A DNA stretch of 8,263 bases from Candidatus Rokuibacteriota bacterium. Lineage in GTDB: Bacteria; Methylomirabilota; Methylomirabilia; Rokubacteriales; CSP1-6. Numbering within the stretch: position 1 is the stretch's first letter; each line of letters begins with the position of its first letter. This document shows, piece by piece, positions 6,457 through 8,263 of this stretch. A program made the position numbers and the translations under genes. The stretch lies in the NCBI GenBank assembly GCA_016201645.1, contig JACQCL010000099.1, positions 1-8,263 of the forward strand. Direction: 5' to 3'. The notes below the pieces were generated by a model. It made no database searches, had not been told where the DNA came from, and saw only the letters and a program-made list of their open reading frames with translations.

Positions 6457-7191
6457 ATGCCTCCCGGTGAAGCTCCCTCCCACCTCGAAGCCACCCCCTT
6501 TCCCACAAGGGCTCCCCTCCCCCGGCCGTCTGAGTCCTTTCCCCTCCTGTACCGGCTCCTGAGAGGCGCGAGCTGGCCGGTTCTCAAGGCGGCGTTCAAC
6601 CTGCGCGTGGAGGGCTCAGAAAACCTCCCCCCCACGGGCCCGTTTATCCTGGCAGCCAATCACCATAACTACCTGGACGGCGTGGTCCTGGGCGTGGCAG
6701 TCCCTCGCAAGATCACCTTCCTCGTCATGCCGCGCGTCTACCACACCACGCCGCTGCACCCGCTGTTTTTCCGCCACGTGGGCTCCATCCCCGTCAACTT
6801 GGAGAAGCCGGACCCCGGCGCGATCAAGCGCGCGCTTCGGATCCTCGAGGCGGGGGGCGTCATCGGGATCTTTCCCGAGGGCCCCTTCTCGCTGGAAGGG
6901 CGGCTCGTTGACGGGCAGCCTGGCGTCGCCCTGATCGCCCTGAGAGCCGGCGTCCCGGTGGTGCCGGTGGGGATTATCGGCACCTACGAGGCTCTGCGCG
7001 GCAGACCATGGCGCGTGCCGCGCCGCTACCCGCTCACCGTCAGGTTCGGGCCGCCGCTCTCTTTCGGGAGGGCCCGGCGGGAGGTGCGCATTCAGCGCGC
7101 GCTCCGCGAGGAGGTCACGCATCGAGTCATGGGAGAAATCGCCTCCCTCCTCCGCAACGGTGGTCCCCCCTCGGCAACGACGCGGACCTGA
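6457..7191 (+). CDS. PlsC-type 1-acylglycerol-3-phosphate acyltransferase family protein
   Basis: Members of this family move an acyl chain onto a glycerolipid, typically 1-acylglycerol-3-phosphate to phosphatidic acid, at the inner membrane. From ATG 6457 the protein is 244 residues. A proline-rich N-terminal segment of about 30 residues precedes the LPLAT domain. The catalytic HX4D is present as NHHNYLD (H69, D74). The second substrate motif is FPEG at 139-142, followed by PFSLEGRL rather than the usual TRS-type sequence. The intervening block VGSIPVNLEKPD lacks the arginine typical of motif II, and VPVVPVGIIGTYEAL matches the last motif. The altered glycerol-phosphate-binding motifs mean a different acceptor (lysophospholipid or other) is possible, so plsC is not assigned. 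TTG 6421 would add 12 residues, but it overlaps a promoter-like sequence and has no ribosome site. The stop lies one base before argH, suggesting co-transcription. Confidence 0.9.
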   Translation: MPPGEAPSHLEATPFPTRAPLPRPSESFPLLYRLLRGASWPVLKAAFNLRVEGSENLPPTGPFILAANHHNYLDGVVLGVAVPRKITFLVMPRVYHTTPLHPLFFRHVGSIPVNLEKPDPGAIKRALRILEAGGVIGIFPEGPFSLEGRLVDGQPGVALIALRAGVPVVPVGIIGTYEALRGRPWRVPRRYPLTVRFGPPLSFGRARREVRIQRALREEVTHRVMGEIASLLRNGGPPSATTRT

Positions 7192-7192
7192 G

Positions 7193-8263
7193 ATGGCCGA
7201 CCAGACTCCGCAGGGCAAGCTCTGGGGGGGCCGCTTCACCGGCCCGCCCCACCCTGCTGCCGAAGGCTTCACCGCTTCGCTCGCGTTCGACCGCCGGCTC
7301 TGGCCCTACGATCTGGAGGGGAGCCGGGCGTGGGCCCGCGCCCTCGAGCGGGCTCGCCTCTTGACCCAAGAGGAACTGGCCCAGATTCTCAGGGGGCTGG
7401 ATGAGGTTGGGCAGGAGCTGGCCGCCGGGACGTTCCCGTTCCGGGCCGACCTCGAAGACATCCACACGAACATCGAGCAGCGGCTCGCGGAGAAGATCGG
7501 GGCCGTCGCGGGGAAGCTTCACACCGGCCGCTCGCGAAACGACCAGGTCGCGCTCGACGAGCGGCTCTACCTCCGGGACGTGATCGGGCGGGTGGACCGG
7601 GGGCTCCGGGACGTCCAGTCCTCGTTGATCCGCCGGGCGGAGGAGCACCTCGGGGTCCCCATGCCCGGCTACACGCACCTCCAGCGGGCCCAGCCGGTCC
7701 TCCTCTCCCATCACCTCCTCGCCTACGTCTTCATGCTCCAGCGCGACCGCGAGCGCTTCCGGGATTGCCTCCAGCGGGTGAACATCCTGCCGCTCGGGTC
7801 CGGAGCCCTGGCGGGCACGGCGTTCGCCATCGACCGCGAGGCGCTCGCCAGGGACCTCGGCTTTCAGCGCCCCTCGTCCAACAGCCTGGACGCCGTGAGC
7901 GACCGGGATTTTCTCCTCGAGTTTCTCGCCGCCGGCGCGATCCTCGGGATGCACTGGAGCCGGCTCGCCGCGGACCTGACGCTCTGGGCCACGGCGGAGT
8001 TCGGGTTCGTCGAGTTTCCCGACGCCTTTGCCACGGGCTCCTCGCTCATGCCGCAGAAGAAGAACCCGGACGTCGCGGAGCTGATCCGCGGCAAGAGCGG
8101 GCGGCTCTACGGCAACCTCCTCGCGGTCCTGACGACGATGAAGGGTCTCCCGCTCGCCTACAACTCGGACATGCAGGAGGACAAGGAGCCGCTCTTCGAC
8201 GCCGTTGACACGGTTAAGGCCGCACTGAAGGTCTTTATCCCCATGCTCGGCGCCATGCAGGTC
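7193..8263 (+). CDS. argH: Argininosuccinate lyase (3'-truncated by window edge)
   Basis: ArgH splits argininosuccinate into arginine and fumarate, the last step of arginine synthesis, in the cytoplasm as a homotetramer. The frame is open from ATG 7193 through the last base, giving 357 codons of a usual 455-475, so roughly 100 residues lie beyond the edge. The start MADQTPQGKLWGGRF is typical. Conserved regions of the fumarase/aspartase superfamily are all present: DLEDIHTNIE, TGRSRNDQVA (111-120), GYTHLQRAQP with the predicted catalytic H162, LPLGSGALAGT, and the signature GSSLMPQKKNPD with the mobile-loop serines S283/S284. The QEDKEPLFD stretch also matches. The ATG sits one nt after the acyltransferase stop with no strong Shine-Dalgarno site, so expression probably depends on coupling to the upstream gene. 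Other arginine or lysine biosynthesis genes may follow to the right, but this cannot be seen. Confidence 0.97.
   Translation, partial: MADQTPQGKLWGGRFTGPPHPAAEGFTASLAFDRRLWPYDLEGSRAWARALERARLLTQEELAQILRGLDEVGQELAAGTFPFRADLEDIHTNIEQRLAEKIGAVAGKLHTGRSRNDQVALDERLYLRDVIGRVDRGLRDVQSSLIRRAEEHLGVPMPGYTHLQRAQPVLLSHHLLAYVFMLQRDRERFRDCLQRVNILPLGSGALAGTAFAIDREALARDLGFQRPSSNSLDAVSDRDFLLEFLAAGAILGMHWSRLAADLTLWATAEFGFVEFPDAFATGSSLMPQKKNPDVAELIRGKSGRLYGNLLAVLTTMKGLPLAYNSDMQEDKEPLFDAVDTVKAALKVFIPMLGAMQV

Noticed and set aside
5623..6483. 286-codon minus-strand open frame opposite mltG
   Set aside because: Antisense to a protein with complete family motifs; no start signals or recognisable domains.
7127..7954. 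275-codon minus-strand open frame opposite argH
   Set aside because: argH is unmistakable on the plus strand; the antisense frame has no conserved features.
1..8263. Mobile element, CRISPR array, defence system or phage genes
   Set aside because: No transposase, integrase, terminal inverted repeats or spaced repeat array seen; the genes are core metabolism, envelope, transcription and DNA uptake.

Overview
This is a GC-rich, gene-dense bacterial chromosomal segment carrying mostly housekeeping genes. The high GC, the short coiled-coil gene at the left edge, the full comEA-comEC pair and a free-standing rpoA suggest an uncultivated diderm lineage, perhaps Methylomirabilota/Rokubacteria-like or a deltaproteobacterium. 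The taxonomic guess is low confidence and rests on no search.

Layout, left to right. (1) The 3' end of a small coiled-coil protein gene (to 224). (2) A complete zinc-dependent medium-chain alcohol dehydrogenase (237-1352). (3) A DNA-uptake pair: a membrane-anchored ComEA-type helix-hairpin-helix protein (1376-1795), coupled through a GTGA stop/start overlap to the DNA channel protein ComEC (1792-4234). (4) Convergent to comEC and sharing its stop-codon bases, rpoA for the RNA polymerase alpha subunit on the minus strand (5229-4231). (5) A divergent promoter region (about 5230-5352). (6) A plus-strand run of mltG (endolytic murein transglycosylase), a PlsC-type acyltransferase and the first 357 codons of argH (argininosuccinate lyase), which runs off the right edge.

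The most notable signal is an exact 52-bp tandem duplication (1913-2018) inside the 5' part of comEC. Because 52 is not a multiple of 3, it breaks the reading frame. Removing one copy restores a continuous 796-residue ComEC with a normal N-terminal membrane region. This is either a real recent mutation, possibly a reversible on/off switch for DNA uptake, or an assembly error. The second notable point is rpoA standing alone between comEC and mltG rather than in the usual ribosomal-protein (rpsM-rpsK-rpsD-rpoA-rplQ) operon.

The 123-bp rpoA/mltG intergenic region holds two good back-to-back sigma70-type promoters. The rpoA transcript would begin with a cUUCGg hairpin and has a clear Shine-Dalgarno sequence. 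The mltG promoter lies so close to its ATG that the mRNA would be nearly leaderless. The acyltransferase gene shows a weaker version of the same arrangement. No RNA gene, CRISPR array, insertion sequence or phage gene is visible. No gene-free stretch exceeds 300 bases.
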